In this document: piece by piece, positions 35,983 through 45,088 of the stretch
Layout: each line of letters opens with the position of its first letter
Position numbering within the stretch: position 1 is the stretch's first letter
Assembly: GCA_030537145.1 (NCBI GenBank)
Contig: JAUNON010000004.1
Location: forward strand, 6,513-70,512
Source: Lachnospiraceae bacterium
Lineage (GTDB): Bacteria > Bacillota > Clostridia > Lachnospirales > Lachnospiraceae
Direction of reading: 5' to 3'
Length of the DNA stretch: 64,000 nt
Position numbers and translations under genes: made by a program
Notes under the pieces: model-generated
Told to the model about the DNA's origin: nothing
What the model saw: the letters and a program-made list of their open reading frames with translations, nothing else
Databases searched by the model: none

Positions 35983-38055
35983 TCAATTTCGTTTTTGATC
36001 TTTATTCGTAATATAACCGCAATTTTCATTGGCGCACAGTAATTTGCTCCCTTTTTCCAGCATATAGCTTCCGCATTCCGGGCATTTCTGGCTGGAAGGC
36101 TTCTGCCAGGACATAAAATCACACTCCGGATTCTCACAGCCAAAATATCTTCTGCCCTTCTTGGTCTTGCGGATGATAATCTCTTTTCCGCATTTGGGAC
36201 AGGCCACTCCCGCCTTTTCCAGATAAGGCTTTGTATTTCTGCACTCCGGGAATCCCGGACAAGCCAGAAATTTCCCATGGGGGCCGTACTTAATCACCAT
36301 ATTGCGGCCGCATTCCTCACAGATCACATCCGTCACCTCGTCTGCAATGGATACCTTATCCAGCGTTTTCTCAGCCTCCTGTACCGCCTCATCCAGATCC
36401 GGGTAGAAGTTTTTCACCACGGTTTTCCATTCCAGGCTGCCTTCGCCCACGGAATCCAGCAGTGATTCCATATTTGCGGTAAAGGTTACGTCCACGATCG
36501 TGGGAAAGGCCTTTTTCATCATTTGGTTTACCGCTTCCCCCAGCTCGGTCATATACAGATTTTTCTGCTCCTTCAGAATATACCGGCGGGCCAGCAAGGT
36601 CGTAATCGTAGGCGCATAGGTGCTGGGCCGTCCGATTCCCATCTCCTCCAGAGTCTTTACCAGAGATGCTTCCGTATAATGGGCCGGCGGCTGGGTAAAA
36701 TGCTGTTTGCTGTCAAATTCCCTCAGAGTCAGCTCCGACTGCTCATCCAGCCTTCCGGACAGCAGATTGCCTCCCTTCTGCTCCTCCTCTCCATCGGAAT
36801 AGACCGACAGAAAGCCGTCAAAAAGAAGCTTGGAGGCCGATACGGTAAAAATATACCCGTTTCCGTTGATCTTAACGGAAGTGGTCTCAAATCTGGCCGT
36901 TTCCATCCGGCTGGCGGCAAACCGCTTCCAGATAAGCTGGTACAAACGGAACTGATCCCGGCTCAGCGCTTCCTTGACCAGCGCCGGGCTGCGCCTGATA
37001 TCAGAGGGACGGATCGCCTCATGGGCATCCTGTATCTTCTGTCCCGTTTTTTTCTCTGTCACCGCAGAGGCCACGTAATGCTCCCCATAGTTCCTGGCAA
37101 TATAAGCTCTTGCCGCCTGATCTGCCTCTTCGGAAATACGGGTAGAATCGGTACGCAGATAGGTAATCAGACCTACGGTGCCCTCCCCCTTTATATCGAT
37201 GCCTTCATAAAGCTGCTGGGCCAAACGCATCGTTTTCTGAGTGGAGAAATTCAGAAGCTTGGCAGCCTCCTGCTGCAGGGTACTGGTGGTAAAGGGCAGC
37301 GGTGCCTTTTTCACCCGCTCTCCCTTTTTCACCTCCTGCACCCGGTAAGAGGCTCCTTCCAGCTCCGCCAGTATCCGGTTCATTTCCTCCTGAGAGGAAA
37401 TGGTCATCTTCTTGTCTTTCCCATAAAATCTTGCTGTGAGAGGCTTTTTCTCTCCCTCCAGAGTGAAATCTGCATCCAGCGTCCAGTATTCCTCCGGAAG
37501 AAATGCATTGATCTCGTCCTCCCGGTCTCCGATCATCCGCAGCGCCACCGACTGCACCCGTCCGGCGGAAAGGCCCCGTTTAATCTTTGCCCACAGCAGC
37601 GGGCTGATGCGGTATCCCACCATCCGGTCCAGCATCCTTCGTGTCTGCTGGGCGTCCACCATATCCATATCAATGCTTCTGGGATGCTTCAGAGCCTCCT
37701 TCACTGCCGTTTTCGTAATCTCGTTAAACGTGATCCGGAACATCTTCTTTTCATCCAGCTTCAGCGCCTGGGCCAGATGCCAGGAAATCGCTTCTCCCTC
37801 CCGGTCAGGGTCCGTTGCCAGATAAACTTTATCTGCTTTCTTCGCCGCCTTTCGCAGCGCCGCCAGAATATCTCCTTTTCCCCGTATGGTAATATATTTC
37901 GGCTCATAATCATTTTCCGGATCAAAGCCCATCTGACTTTTGGGCAGATCCCGCACATGGCCGTTGGAGGCCATCACCTCATAATTGGAGCCCAGAAATT
38001 TTTTGATTGTCTTTACCTTTGTCGGTGACTCCACAATCACCAGATACTTTGCCAT
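35983..38055 (-). CDS. topA: DNA topoisomerase I (type IA)
   Basis: Relaxes negative supercoils. 690 residues. The Toprim domain (1-150) starts KYLVIVESPTKVKTIKKFLG. The catalytic Tyr is Tyr299 in VGLITYLRTDSTRIS. The C-terminus (about 575-690) has three four-cysteine zinc modules, such as CEECGRNMVIKYGPHGKFLAC. GGGAGGGAATAAT precedes the ATG. 117 bases after dprA. Confidence 0.98.
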   Translation of the reverse strand: MAKYLVIVESPTKVKTIKKFLGSNYEVMASNGHVRDLPKSQMGFDPENDYEPKYITIRGKGDILAALRKAAKKADKVYLATDPDREGEAISWHLAQALKLDEKKMFRITFNEITKTAVKEALKHPRSIDMDMVDAQQTRRMLDRMVGYRISPLLWAKIKRGLSAGRVQSVALRMIGDREDEINAFLPEEYWTLDADFTLEGEKKPLTARFYGKDKKMTISSQEEMNRILAELEGASYRVQEVKKGERVKKAPLPFTTSTLQQEAAKLLNFSTQKTMRLAQQLYEGIDIKGEGTVGLITYLRTDSTRISEEADQAARAYIARNYGEHYVASAVTEKKTGQKIQDAHEAIRPSDIRRSPALVKEALSRDQFRLYQLIWKRFAASRMETARFETTSVKINGNGYIFTVSASKLLFDGFLSVYSDGEEEQKGGNLLSGRLDEQSELTLREFDSKQHFTQPPAHYTEASLVKTLEEMGIGRPSTYAPTITTLLARRYILKEQKNLYMTELGEAVNQMMKKAFPTIVDVTFTANMESLLDSVGEGSLEWKTVVKNFYPDLDEAVQEAEKTLDKVSIADEVTDVICEECGRNMVIKYGPHGKFLACPGFPECRNTKPYLEKAGVACPKCGKEIIIRKTKKGRRYFGCENPECDFMSWQKPSSQKCPECGSYMLEKGSKLLCANENCGYITNKDQKRN

Positions 38056-38172
38056 ATTATTCCCTCCCAGAGCATCCTTTCAGCAGCATCCTGCTCCCCT
38101 TTTCTCATCCTGCACAAATCCATTTAAAAAGTACAGGCCGGCAAAAGCTGCCGTAAATTTCACCCCGTGATC

Positions 38173-39339
38173 TTACCGTTCTGATTTTATATATTGATTT
38201 TTTGCAATCTCCGCCGCCAGCCCCTTCAACTGCAGCTTCAGCAAAATTTCCGTCAGCCTGCCGAAGGGAAGGGCCGTTTTCTTGGCAATCTCATTTAGCC
38301 CTTTTGGCAACAAATCTAGGTTACTATACACCAATTCTTCTTCCGGTGCAAGTGAAAGTTGCCTTTTTCGGAACTTTTCCCAGGTTGTCTGTTCCAGCTT
38401 CAGTTCCTCCATCAGACGTTCCGGTGTCAGAATCACCCCTGCGCCCTGGGCAATCAGGCGGTTGCAGCCCCGGCTCAGATCGTCCGTACTCCTCCCCGGA
38501 ACCGCATACACATCCTTTCCCTGCTCCAGCGCCAAGTCCGCCGTTATCAGGGAACCGCTTTTTTCTCTAGCTTCCACTACGATCACCGCATCCGCAAGGC
38601 CGCTGATGATCCGGTTCCGCAGCGGGAAATGAAACGGCAGCGGACGGCTCCCCGGAGGAAACTCCGAAAGAACGCCGCCCCTCTCCAGCAGCTCCTGGTA
38701 AAGCGGAAAATTTTCCTGAGGATAACACTGATCCACCCCGCAGCCCAAAACGCCGAAGCTGCTCCCTCCTGCCTCCGCTGCCGCCCGTTGGGCAGTGCCG
38801 TCGATTCCCAGCGCAAGACCGCTGATCACCTGCACACCGGCTCCGGCCAGCGCCCTGCTTAGCTCTCTTGCCATAATCCGCCCATAGGGGCTGCACTGCC
38901 TTGCGCCCACAATAGCTGCGCTAAAGGCTTCCTCTCCGGGCAGACGCCCTCGGTAAAACAGCCCGGCAGGGCAGTCTGGTATGTGACGCAGCCTGGATGG
39001 GAAGCCTTCTCTTTCCCGGCTGATAAATTTTATTCCCTTCTTTTCCGCACTATGCCAAATCTGCTCCGGTCCGCAGGATCTGCGAAACCGCAGCAATTCC
39101 TCCACCCATTTTGCTCCGGTCTTTTTCCAAATCCCAAACTCCTCCTCCGGAGCCTCCCAGACTCCTCTGGGTGATCCAAAATAAAAGACCAGTGCCTTTA
39201 GCACCTTCTGAGAAAGCTCCGGTATACTGCACAGCCAAAACCAATACCTTTCCATTGCCTCCAATTCCCGATCCTTCTGCGGACATCCCATGCCCGCTGC
39301 GATCCGTTCTTTCCCCGTCCTGTTTTCTGCCTCCGTCAT
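38173..39339 (-). CDS. dprA: DNA-processing protein DprA/Smf
   Basis: Binds incoming single-stranded DNA and loads RecA during natural transformation; also widespread in species not known to be competent. 388 residues. The Rossmann core has AIVGARQCSPYG (about 140), VISGLALGIDGTAQRAA (about 170) and FPLRNRIISGLADAVIVVEA. The C-terminal winged-helix tail is present (about 325-380). Starts behind AAGGAG, 16 bases after comM. Confidence 0.96.
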   Translation of the reverse strand: MTEAENRTGKERIAAGMGCPQKDRELEAMERYWFWLCSIPELSQKVLKALVFYFGSPRGVWEAPEEEFGIWKKTGAKWVEELLRFRRSCGPEQIWHSAEKKGIKFISREREGFPSRLRHIPDCPAGLFYRGRLPGEEAFSAAIVGARQCSPYGRIMARELSRALAGAGVQVISGLALGIDGTAQRAAAEAGGSSFGVLGCGVDQCYPQENFPLYQELLERGGVLSEFPPGSRPLPFHFPLRNRIISGLADAVIVVEAREKSGSLITADLALEQGKDVYAVPGRSTDDLSRGCNRLIAQGAGVILTPERLMEELKLEQTTWEKFRKRQLSLAPEEELVYSNLDLLPKGLNEIAKKTALPFGRLTEILLKLQLKGLAAEIAKNQYIKSER

Positions 39340-39354
39340 ATCCCTGCTCCTTCT

Positions 39355-40896
39355 CTATCTTTCTCCGCTCCAATATTTCTTATCCAGGACCCGGTAACAA
39401 ATAGCTTCGCTTAAATGTTCTCCGCCAATCTGCTCCGCTCCGTCCAGATCCGCTATGGTCCTGGCCACCTTCAGGATTCGGCAATAAGCCCGCGCAGTCA
39501 GCTCCAGCTTTTCGTAGGTCTCCCGCATCAGCCTCTGCTGCTCTCTCCCCAATGCACAGAAGGTTCTTACCGCCTCCATATCCAGATCCGCATTAAAATA
39601 AAAACGGGTATTCCGATACCGCTCACGCTGGATCGCCTGAGCCCGGCAGACTCTCTGCCGGATGGTGCTGGAATCCTCTCCCGTTCCATCCATGGTCAGC
39701 TCCTCATAGCGAACCGGCGGCGCTTCTACACAGATGTCGATCCGGTCCAGCAGCGGCTGACTGATATGCTCCAGATACCGCTTCACATCCCGGTAAGAGC
39801 AGGTACAGCGATTTCGGTCAGGAAAATAGCCGCACTTACAGGGGTTCATGGAAGCTACCAGCATAAAATCCGCCGGGAACAGATAATTCCCGGTATTTCT
39901 CGTAATACAGATTTTCCCCTCCTCCATGGGCTGGCGCAGGGTTTCCAGCGTAGCCTTCTGAAATTCCGGCAGCTCGTCCAGATACAAAACCCCCCGATGC
40001 GCCAGGCTGACCTCTCCCGGTTTCGGAACCGCCCCTCCTCCGGCCAGCGCCGCCGGAGTAACCGTATGATGAGGTGACCGGAAGGGCCTGGATGTCAGCA
40101 GTCCCATTTCCTCCGGCAGCGTGCCTGCAATACTGTGAATTTTAGAAATCTCCAAGGCTTCCTCCAGGGATGTTCCCGGCAGAATAGTAGGAATTCTTCT
40201 GGCCACCATAGTTTTTCCCGCACCCGGCGGTCCGATCATCAGCAAATTATGGAGCCCGGAAACTGCCACCTCTGCTGCTCTACGCAGTACCGCCTGCCCC
40301 TGTACCTGGGAAAAATCCACAGGCCGGGCCTCCTCCTGCCGGGAGCGGATTTCTTCTATATTAATAGCCGTCTGTTTCAGCGCTTTCCCCTCATTCAGGA
40401 AGCGCACCACCTGCCCGATATCCTCCGCACCCAAAACCCGTATCCCCTGTACCATCGAGCCCTCCTGCAGATTCTTCAAAGGAATTATACAGGTATGACA
40501 CCCAAACCGGGATGCAGAGGATACCATTTCCAAAATCCCCCGAATCCCGTTCAATTCTCCGTTCAGGCTCAATTCTCCGGCAAACAGAATGCCCTCCAGC
40601 GCCTCCCGGGGTACCATGCCAAATGCTGCCAGTACCGCCACCCCGATGGGCAGATCAAATCCGGAGCCTGCCTTTCTCACGTCCGCCGGAGACAGATTTA
40701 CGGTAACCCGTTTGACCGGAAGGCGAAATCCGGCATTGCGCAATGCCGTGCGCACCCGATCCTGCGCCTCCTTCACCTCGGATGCCAAATACCCCACCAT
40801 GGAAAAAACCGGCATGCCATCGCTGACATCCGCTTCCACAACGATTTTGCGGCTTTCGATTCCGCAAATCGCCGCCGATATAACCGAACTAAACAA
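39355..40896 (-). CDS. comM: ComM/YifB family Mg-chelatase-like AAA ATPase
   Basis: A branch-migration helicase relative that helps integrate transformed DNA. 513 residues. An N-terminal Lon-like S16 region (about 1-170) leads to the AAA core with Walker A GPPGAGKTM (about 218-226), Walker B LYLDELPEF (about 297) and a C-terminal Mg-chelatase tail. The start codon is TTG behind AGGAGA. A cysteine-rich SMNPCKCGYFPDRNRCTCSY loop is typical of YifB. Confidence 0.95.
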   Translation of the reverse strand: MFSSVISAAICGIESRKIVVEADVSDGMPVFSMVGYLASEVKEAQDRVRTALRNAGFRLPVKRVTVNLSPADVRKAGSGFDLPIGVAVLAAFGMVPREALEGILFAGELSLNGELNGIRGILEMVSSASRFGCHTCIIPLKNLQEGSMVQGIRVLGAEDIGQVVRFLNEGKALKQTAINIEEIRSRQEEARPVDFSQVQGQAVLRRAAEVAVSGLHNLLMIGPPGAGKTMVARRIPTILPGTSLEEALEISKIHSIAGTLPEEMGLLTSRPFRSPHHTVTPAALAGGGAVPKPGEVSLAHRGVLYLDELPEFQKATLETLRQPMEEGKICITRNTGNYLFPADFMLVASMNPCKCGYFPDRNRCTCSYRDVKRYLEHISQPLLDRIDICVEAPPVRYEELTMDGTGEDSSTIRQRVCRAQAIQRERYRNTRFYFNADLDMEAVRTFCALGREQQRLMRETYEKLELTARAYCRILKVARTIADLDGAEQIGGEHLSEAICYRVLDKKYWSGER

Positions 40897-40949
40897 TCAT
40901 TTCTCTCCTTTCTGCCGGTTTCCCTTTCCGGTTCCGGCCGCAGCCCTTT

Positions 40950-41118
40950 AAAAAATGCCTTCGGCATCTCAACTCCCCTGCCCCTCAATCTTGAGGGGAG
41001 AAGGCATTTTTTGCGCCGGATGCAGATTGCGCAGCAATCAATTCTTATGCATCCGTGCGCATCAATGCCTGCAGGGCTTTTTATGATATAGGGAAGGGAA
41101 AACTTTCCTAATATCATA
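40950..41118. repeat. Composite three-hairpin repeat, copy B
   Basis: Best-preserved copy. Module 1: AAAAAATGCCTT (40950-40961) and AAGGCATTTTTT (41001-41012), with inner CCCCTC (40981-40986) and GAGGGG (40993-40998). Module 2: GGATGCA (41018-41024) and TGCATCC (41048-41054). Module 3: a hairpin around ATGATATAGGGAAG and CTTTCCTAATATCAT (41083-41118). The whole 449-base gap between comM and the ribose-type transporter holds this repeat and a terminator; no gene is seen. Confidence 0.87.
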
Positions 41119-41261
41119 AAGATTTCTTTTCGATACTGAAACATGAGCGAAACGCTCTGATATGAAATGTGATATGATTTCACAAATTATGAAATAACAT
41201 ATTGCTATTTTACTATATTGAAATGGAAAATGCAAGCTTCATCCGGCAGATTTCCGAATTC

Positions 41262-41321
41262 AAAAAAAGAAGCTGCCGCAAAATCGAAATCCAGAAGGAT
41301 CTTTCAATTTTACGACAGCCC
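41262..41321 (-). terminator. Terminator of the ribose-type transporter operon
   Basis: GGGCTGTCGTAAAATTGAAA pairs with TTTCGATTTTGCGGCAGC, followed by a TTCTTTTTTTG run. A strong 19-bp stem, and the clearest member of the CAAAATCGAA terminator family. Confidence 0.9.
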
Positions 41322-41345
41322 GCAAAAATATTTTTCGATAAGGCT

Positions 41346-42317
41346 TTATCTTCCTGCCTTTTTATTACGGATCCAGTCTACATATACTGCCAGCAGAATT
41401 ACGAAGCCCTTTACGATGAACTGCCAGTTGGAGTCCACGCCCATCAGGTTCAGACCATTGTTCAGAACACCAATAATCAAAACGCCGATCAGGGTTCCGC
41501 CGATTCTTCCGGAACCGCCGCTCATGGAGGTTCCGCCTACGACTACGGCTGCGATGGCATCCATCTCAGCGCCGTCTCCTGCGGTGGGCTGGCCGGAGTA
41601 CAGACGGGAGGCCGTCACGATACCTGCCAGACCTGACATCAGTCCTGTATAGGCATAAATGATAAATTTCACTTTCTTTACATTAATACCGGAAAACTGC
41701 GCTGCCTGCGCATTGCCGCCTACCGCATACATATGACGGCCCAGCTTTGTACGGTTAATGATTAATGCCGCAATAATAAATACAATCAGCATCAGGATAA
41801 CCGGGGTAGGAACCGGTCCCACATATCCGGCGCCCGGGAATTTGAAAGCATCAGTCATACAGCGGATGGGAGCGCCGCCGGTCAGTACCAGGGCAATACC
41901 CTTCGTAATATTCATCGAAGCCAGGGTCACGATGAAGGGCGGAATATCCGTCATACTGATTACAAAACCGTTGAAAATGCCGACAAGTGCGCCAACCAAA
42001 AGAGCGGCCAGGAAGCCAACGATCTCCGGAAGTCCCAGATTTACCACACAGCCTGCCGCCACACAGCCGGACAGGGCAATTACGGAACCAACGGAAAGCT
42101 CAATACCGCCAAGAATAATAACCATCGTCATACCTGTGGCCAGGAAAAGGTTGGTTGAATTCTGACGCAGGATATTGAAAATATTCTTCTGGGTCAAAAA
42201 GGTGGTTCTGGTTCTCGGGAAGATCACCAGAAAGATGCACATTGCCAGCAGGGCAATGATAATACCAATATTATCTTTAAAATATTTGACAACTCCGTTT
42301 TTTACTCTGGATGCCAT
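41346..42317 (-). CDS. Ribose-type ABC transporter permease (RbsC-like)
   Basis: Membrane subunit of a monosaccharide importer. 323 residues with eight to ten hydrophobic segments. The conserved GGIELSVGSVIALSG (about 69-83) and AVVVGGTSMSGGSGRIGGTLIG (about 251-272) motifs identify the RbsC/XylH/MglC family. AGGAGG lies before the ATG. 23 bases after the ATPase gene. Confidence 0.95.
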   Translation of the reverse strand: MASRVKNGVVKYFKDNIGIIIALLAMCIFLVIFPRTRTTFLTQKNIFNILRQNSTNLFLATGMTMVIILGGIELSVGSVIALSGCVAAGCVVNLGLPEIVGFLAALLVGALVGIFNGFVISMTDIPPFIVTLASMNITKGIALVLTGGAPIRCMTDAFKFPGAGYVGPVPTPVILMLIVFIIAALIINRTKLGRHMYAVGGNAQAAQFSGINVKKVKFIIYAYTGLMSGLAGIVTASRLYSGQPTAGDGAEMDAIAAVVVGGTSMSGGSGRIGGTLIGVLIIGVLNNGLNLMGVDSNWQFIVKGFVILLAVYVDWIRNKKAGR

Positions 42318-42340
42318 AATGTTTCCTCCTTCAATTTCGC

Positions 42341-43822
42341 TTAATTCGCTGCAAGCTGCATGATTTTTTCCTGCGTCACGGTCTCATGATCCAGGCATCC
42401 CGTTACACGTCCTTCATTCATGACGTAAACACGGTCGCTCATATTGATGATCTCCGGCATTTCCGAAGAAATCATAATAATAGACATTCCGTTTTTCACC
42501 AGCTCGTTCATGATAGAATAGATCTCTGCCTTGGCGCCCACATCCACACCTCTTGTAGGCTCATCCAAAATCAGGATTTCCGGATCCGTAGCCAGCCAGC
42601 GGCCGATCATCACCTTCTGCTGGTTTCCGCCGGAAAGGTTTCCGATTACCTGATCCTGGCTGGGTGTTTTCGTTGCCATCAGATCGATATACTTCTGGGT
42701 AATCTCTTCTTCCTTTTTGCTGTTCACATGAAGCTTGCCGATAAACTGATTCAATACCTGTATCGTGGAATTGTATTTCACACTCTGCACTTTATAGAGG
42801 CCTTCTGTCTTACGGCTCTCCGGCACCAGTGCGATCCCGTATTTCAGCGCATCGATAGGAGATTTGATATGTACTTTTTTTCCTTTCACATAAACTTCTC
42901 CGGACATATGGGGCGCCAGGCCGAATATTGCCTTCATCGTCTCGCTCCGTCCGGCACCCACCAGGCCGGCAAAGCCGAGGATCTCGCCCTTGTGCAGTTC
43001 AAAGCTGGCGTCCTTTGCCATCTTTCCGTCTGAAATGTGTTCGCATTTCAGAATCACTTCGCCCGGCTCGAGGAAATCTCTTGTATAATAATTTGTCAGC
43101 TCACGTCCTACCATCAATGCGATCAGTTCATCCGTGTTGGTCTCCTTCACAACTCTGGTTCCAACCGTCTGGCCATCCCGCATTACGGTAACGCGGTCAC
43201 AGATTTCTTCCAACTCACTCATCTTATGAGAAATATAAATAATACCAACGCCCTTTTTCGTCAGCGTTCTTATCGTTTCAAATAAAAAGCCCACCTCTTT
43301 ATCGGATATGGAGGACGTGGGCTCATCCATAACCAGAATCTTTGAATTAAAGGAGATTGCTTTCACGATCTCTACCATCTGCTGCTGGGCGATGGTCAGC
43401 TTCTCTACCAGCATATCTGCCTTAATATTCATCTCATACGTATCAAGGAGCCGCTGGGCATCCTCAATCATTTTTCTGTGATTTACGTTCAGGCTGGTTC
43501 CCGGTTCCCGTCCCAGGAAAATATTCTCGGCAACCGTCATATACGGAACCAGTACCAGTTCCTGATGAACGATGGAAATACCGGCCGCCCGGGCTGCCAC
43601 AACGCCATCGATCTGCGCTTTCTGTCCTTCAATAAAAATTTCCCCTGCATCCGCATGGTAAATACCGCCCAGAACCTTGATCAGCGTAGATTTTCCGGCT
43701 CCGTTTTCACCAAGAAGCGCATGTACCTCTCCCGCTTTTAGCTGAAGGCTTACATTCTGCAGCGCCTTCACGCCGGGAAAAGATTTGTCGATTCCTTTCA
43801 TTTCAAGCAAGTACTCACTCAC
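42341..43822 (-). CDS. Ribose-type ABC transporter ATP-binding protein (RbsA/MglA-like)
   Basis: 493 residues with two fused ATPase domains, as in the monosaccharide uptake family. The first domain has GENGAGKST (about 38-46), KILVMDEPTSSI and ISHKMSEL. The second has a degenerate nucleotide site (GLVGAGRSE, about 290) and LSGGNQQKV (about 398). Starts with GTG behind AGGTGG. A terminator lies 30 bases upstream, between it and the binding-protein gene. Confidence 0.95.
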   Translation of the reverse strand: MSEYLLEMKGIDKSFPGVKALQNVSLQLKAGEVHALLGENGAGKSTLIKVLGGIYHADAGEIFIEGQKAQIDGVVAARAAGISIVHQELVLVPYMTVAENIFLGREPGTSLNVNHRKMIEDAQRLLDTYEMNIKADMLVEKLTIAQQQMVEIVKAISFNSKILVMDEPTSSISDKEVGFLFETIRTLTKKGVGIIYISHKMSELEEICDRVTVMRDGQTVGTRVVKETNTDELIALMVGRELTNYYTRDFLEPGEVILKCEHISDGKMAKDASFELHKGEILGFAGLVGAGRSETMKAIFGLAPHMSGEVYVKGKKVHIKSPIDALKYGIALVPESRKTEGLYKVQSVKYNSTIQVLNQFIGKLHVNSKKEEEITQKYIDLMATKTPSQDQVIGNLSGGNQQKVMIGRWLATDPEILILDEPTRGVDVGAKAEIYSIMNELVKNGMSIIMISSEMPEIINMSDRVYVMNEGRVTGCLDHETVTQEKIMQLAAN

Positions 43823-43851
43823 TAATCGCCACCACCTGTCTTAAGTCTGAT

Positions 43852-43924
43852 AAAAAGGGCTGTTGCAAAATCAAATGCGTAGGTTTCTGACATCTCTTCG
43901 CAAATTGAATTTTACAACAGCCCC
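43852..43924 (-). terminator. Internal terminator after the ribose-type binding-protein gene
   Basis: GGGGCTGTTGTAAAATTCAA pairs with TTGATTTTGCAACAGCCC, followed by TTTTTA. It lies 30 bases before the ATPase start codon, so the ATPase and permease depend on read-through. Confidence 0.87.
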
Positions 43925-43944
43925 TCCATATTGCTAATATCTGA

Positions 43945-44877
43945 TTACTGCCATCCGTCTGTGCCGTAGTCATCTACATTGTCGGCTGTTACAAGGAATG
44001 TCTCGATCGGAATATATGCTTCCACTTCTTCGCCATCCAGCCAAGCGTATGCAGTTTCAGCAATGGTCTTGCCGATGGTGATCGGAGACTGAGCGCCGGT
44101 TCCTTCCAGGATCGTATCCTTCAGCAGAGCCTTTACATCCGGAGAACCATCAACACCGTAAATCAGAGGAGTAACGCCTGCTGCGTCTGCTGCTGCGTAT
44201 GCACCCAGAGCGGTCGGGTCATTTCCGCCGAAAATAGCAACTACATCCGGATTAGCGGTCAGAAGGTCAGTAGCTTTTTCATTCGATACCTGCTGATTGC
44301 CCTGTGCATCCTGCTGTCCAACTACATTAAAGGTAACGCCGGACTCTTCGATCGCATCCAGGAAACCATTGGTTCTGTCTGTTACAGACTGCATCGTCGG
44401 GGAGTCAAGTACCAGGATATCTCCGCCCTCGGGAACCTTCTTTGCCAGATCCTCACCGCATACATAGCCTGCATTGTAGTTATCGGAACCAGCGTAGGAT
44501 ACCAGATAGCTCATATCGCCAACCTCTGTATCAAAGCCGAACATGGGGATCTCTGCTTCCTTCAGAGCATCCAGAGCCGGGATAATACCGTCAGCATCTA
44601 CCGGATTAACGAACATCAGGTCGATATTCTGAGAGATCAGATCCTCTACCTGGTCGATCTGAGTATTGGAATCATTACCCGGATCCACAGAGATCAGCTC
44701 ATCACCGTTTGCCTCTACTACTTCTCTGATAGCGCCCTCAAGTGCTACGAAGAACGGGTTCGTTCCATCCATACAGGTATAACCGATCTTCAGGCCTTCT
44801 GCGGATGCGCTCATGCCTGCCAGAGCTGTCATAGCTGCTGTCACTGCTGCCAATTTAACAAGTGTTTTTCTGTTCAT
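43945..44877 (-). CDS. Ribose-type sugar-binding protein
   Basis: Delivers the sugar to the RbsA/RbsC transporter. 310 residues. Signal peptide MNRKTLVKLAAVTAAMTALA is followed by SASA-EGL, with no lipobox cysteine. Periplasmic-binding-protein type 1 fold, with DPGNDSNTQIDQVEDLISQNIDLMFVNPVDADGI, GGNDPTALGA and YGVDGSPDVKALLKDT. The anchored protein at 48409-49353 is a clear paralogue. AGGAGG precedes the ATG. Confidence 0.95.
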   Translation of the reverse strand: MNRKTLVKLAAVTAAMTALAGMSASAEGLKIGYTCMDGTNPFFVALEGAIREVVEANGDELISVDPGNDSNTQIDQVEDLISQNIDLMFVNPVDADGIIPALDALKEAEIPMFGFDTEVGDMSYLVSYAGSDNYNAGYVCGEDLAKKVPEGGDILVLDSPTMQSVTDRTNGFLDAIEESGVTFNVVGQQDAQGNQQVSNEKATDLLTANPDVVAIFGGNDPTALGAYAAADAAGVTPLIYGVDGSPDVKALLKDTILEGTGAQSPITIGKTIAETAYAWLDGEEVEAYIPIETFLVTADNVDDYGTDGWQ

Positions 44878-44892
44878 TGTTCATCCTCCTTA

Positions 44893-44908
44893 TTGGAAAC
44901 GTTTTAAA
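44893..44908 (-). promoter_or_regulatory. Cre-like site (CcpA) in the leader
   Basis: Plus strand TTGGAAACGTTTTAAA, an imperfect match to the catabolite-responsive element WTGNAARCGNWWWCA, failing at the last CA. It lies between the promoter and the start codon, where CcpA binding would block transcription. Confidence 0.55.
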
Positions 44909-44916
44909 GTAGTTAT

Positions 44917-44945
44917 ATTATAACGAATTACCTGGCAATTATCAA
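44917..44945 (-). promoter_or_regulatory. Promoter of the ribose-type transporter operon
   Basis: Minus-strand -35 TTGATA (44940-44945), 17-bp spacer, -10 TATAAT (44917-44922), with 40 bases to the ATG of the binding protein. Confidence 0.88.
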
Positions 44946-45088
44946 CTGAATTTTGTAATTTTTTTCTAATGACATTTGTCATATACCATATGCTCATTGT
45001 CACAATGCACAATATACAGACATTACTCGTTTTTCCCTGAGACACCGCCTGCGCCGGAGCCACCCCGACCAGGCCTGCAGAAGCTCCG

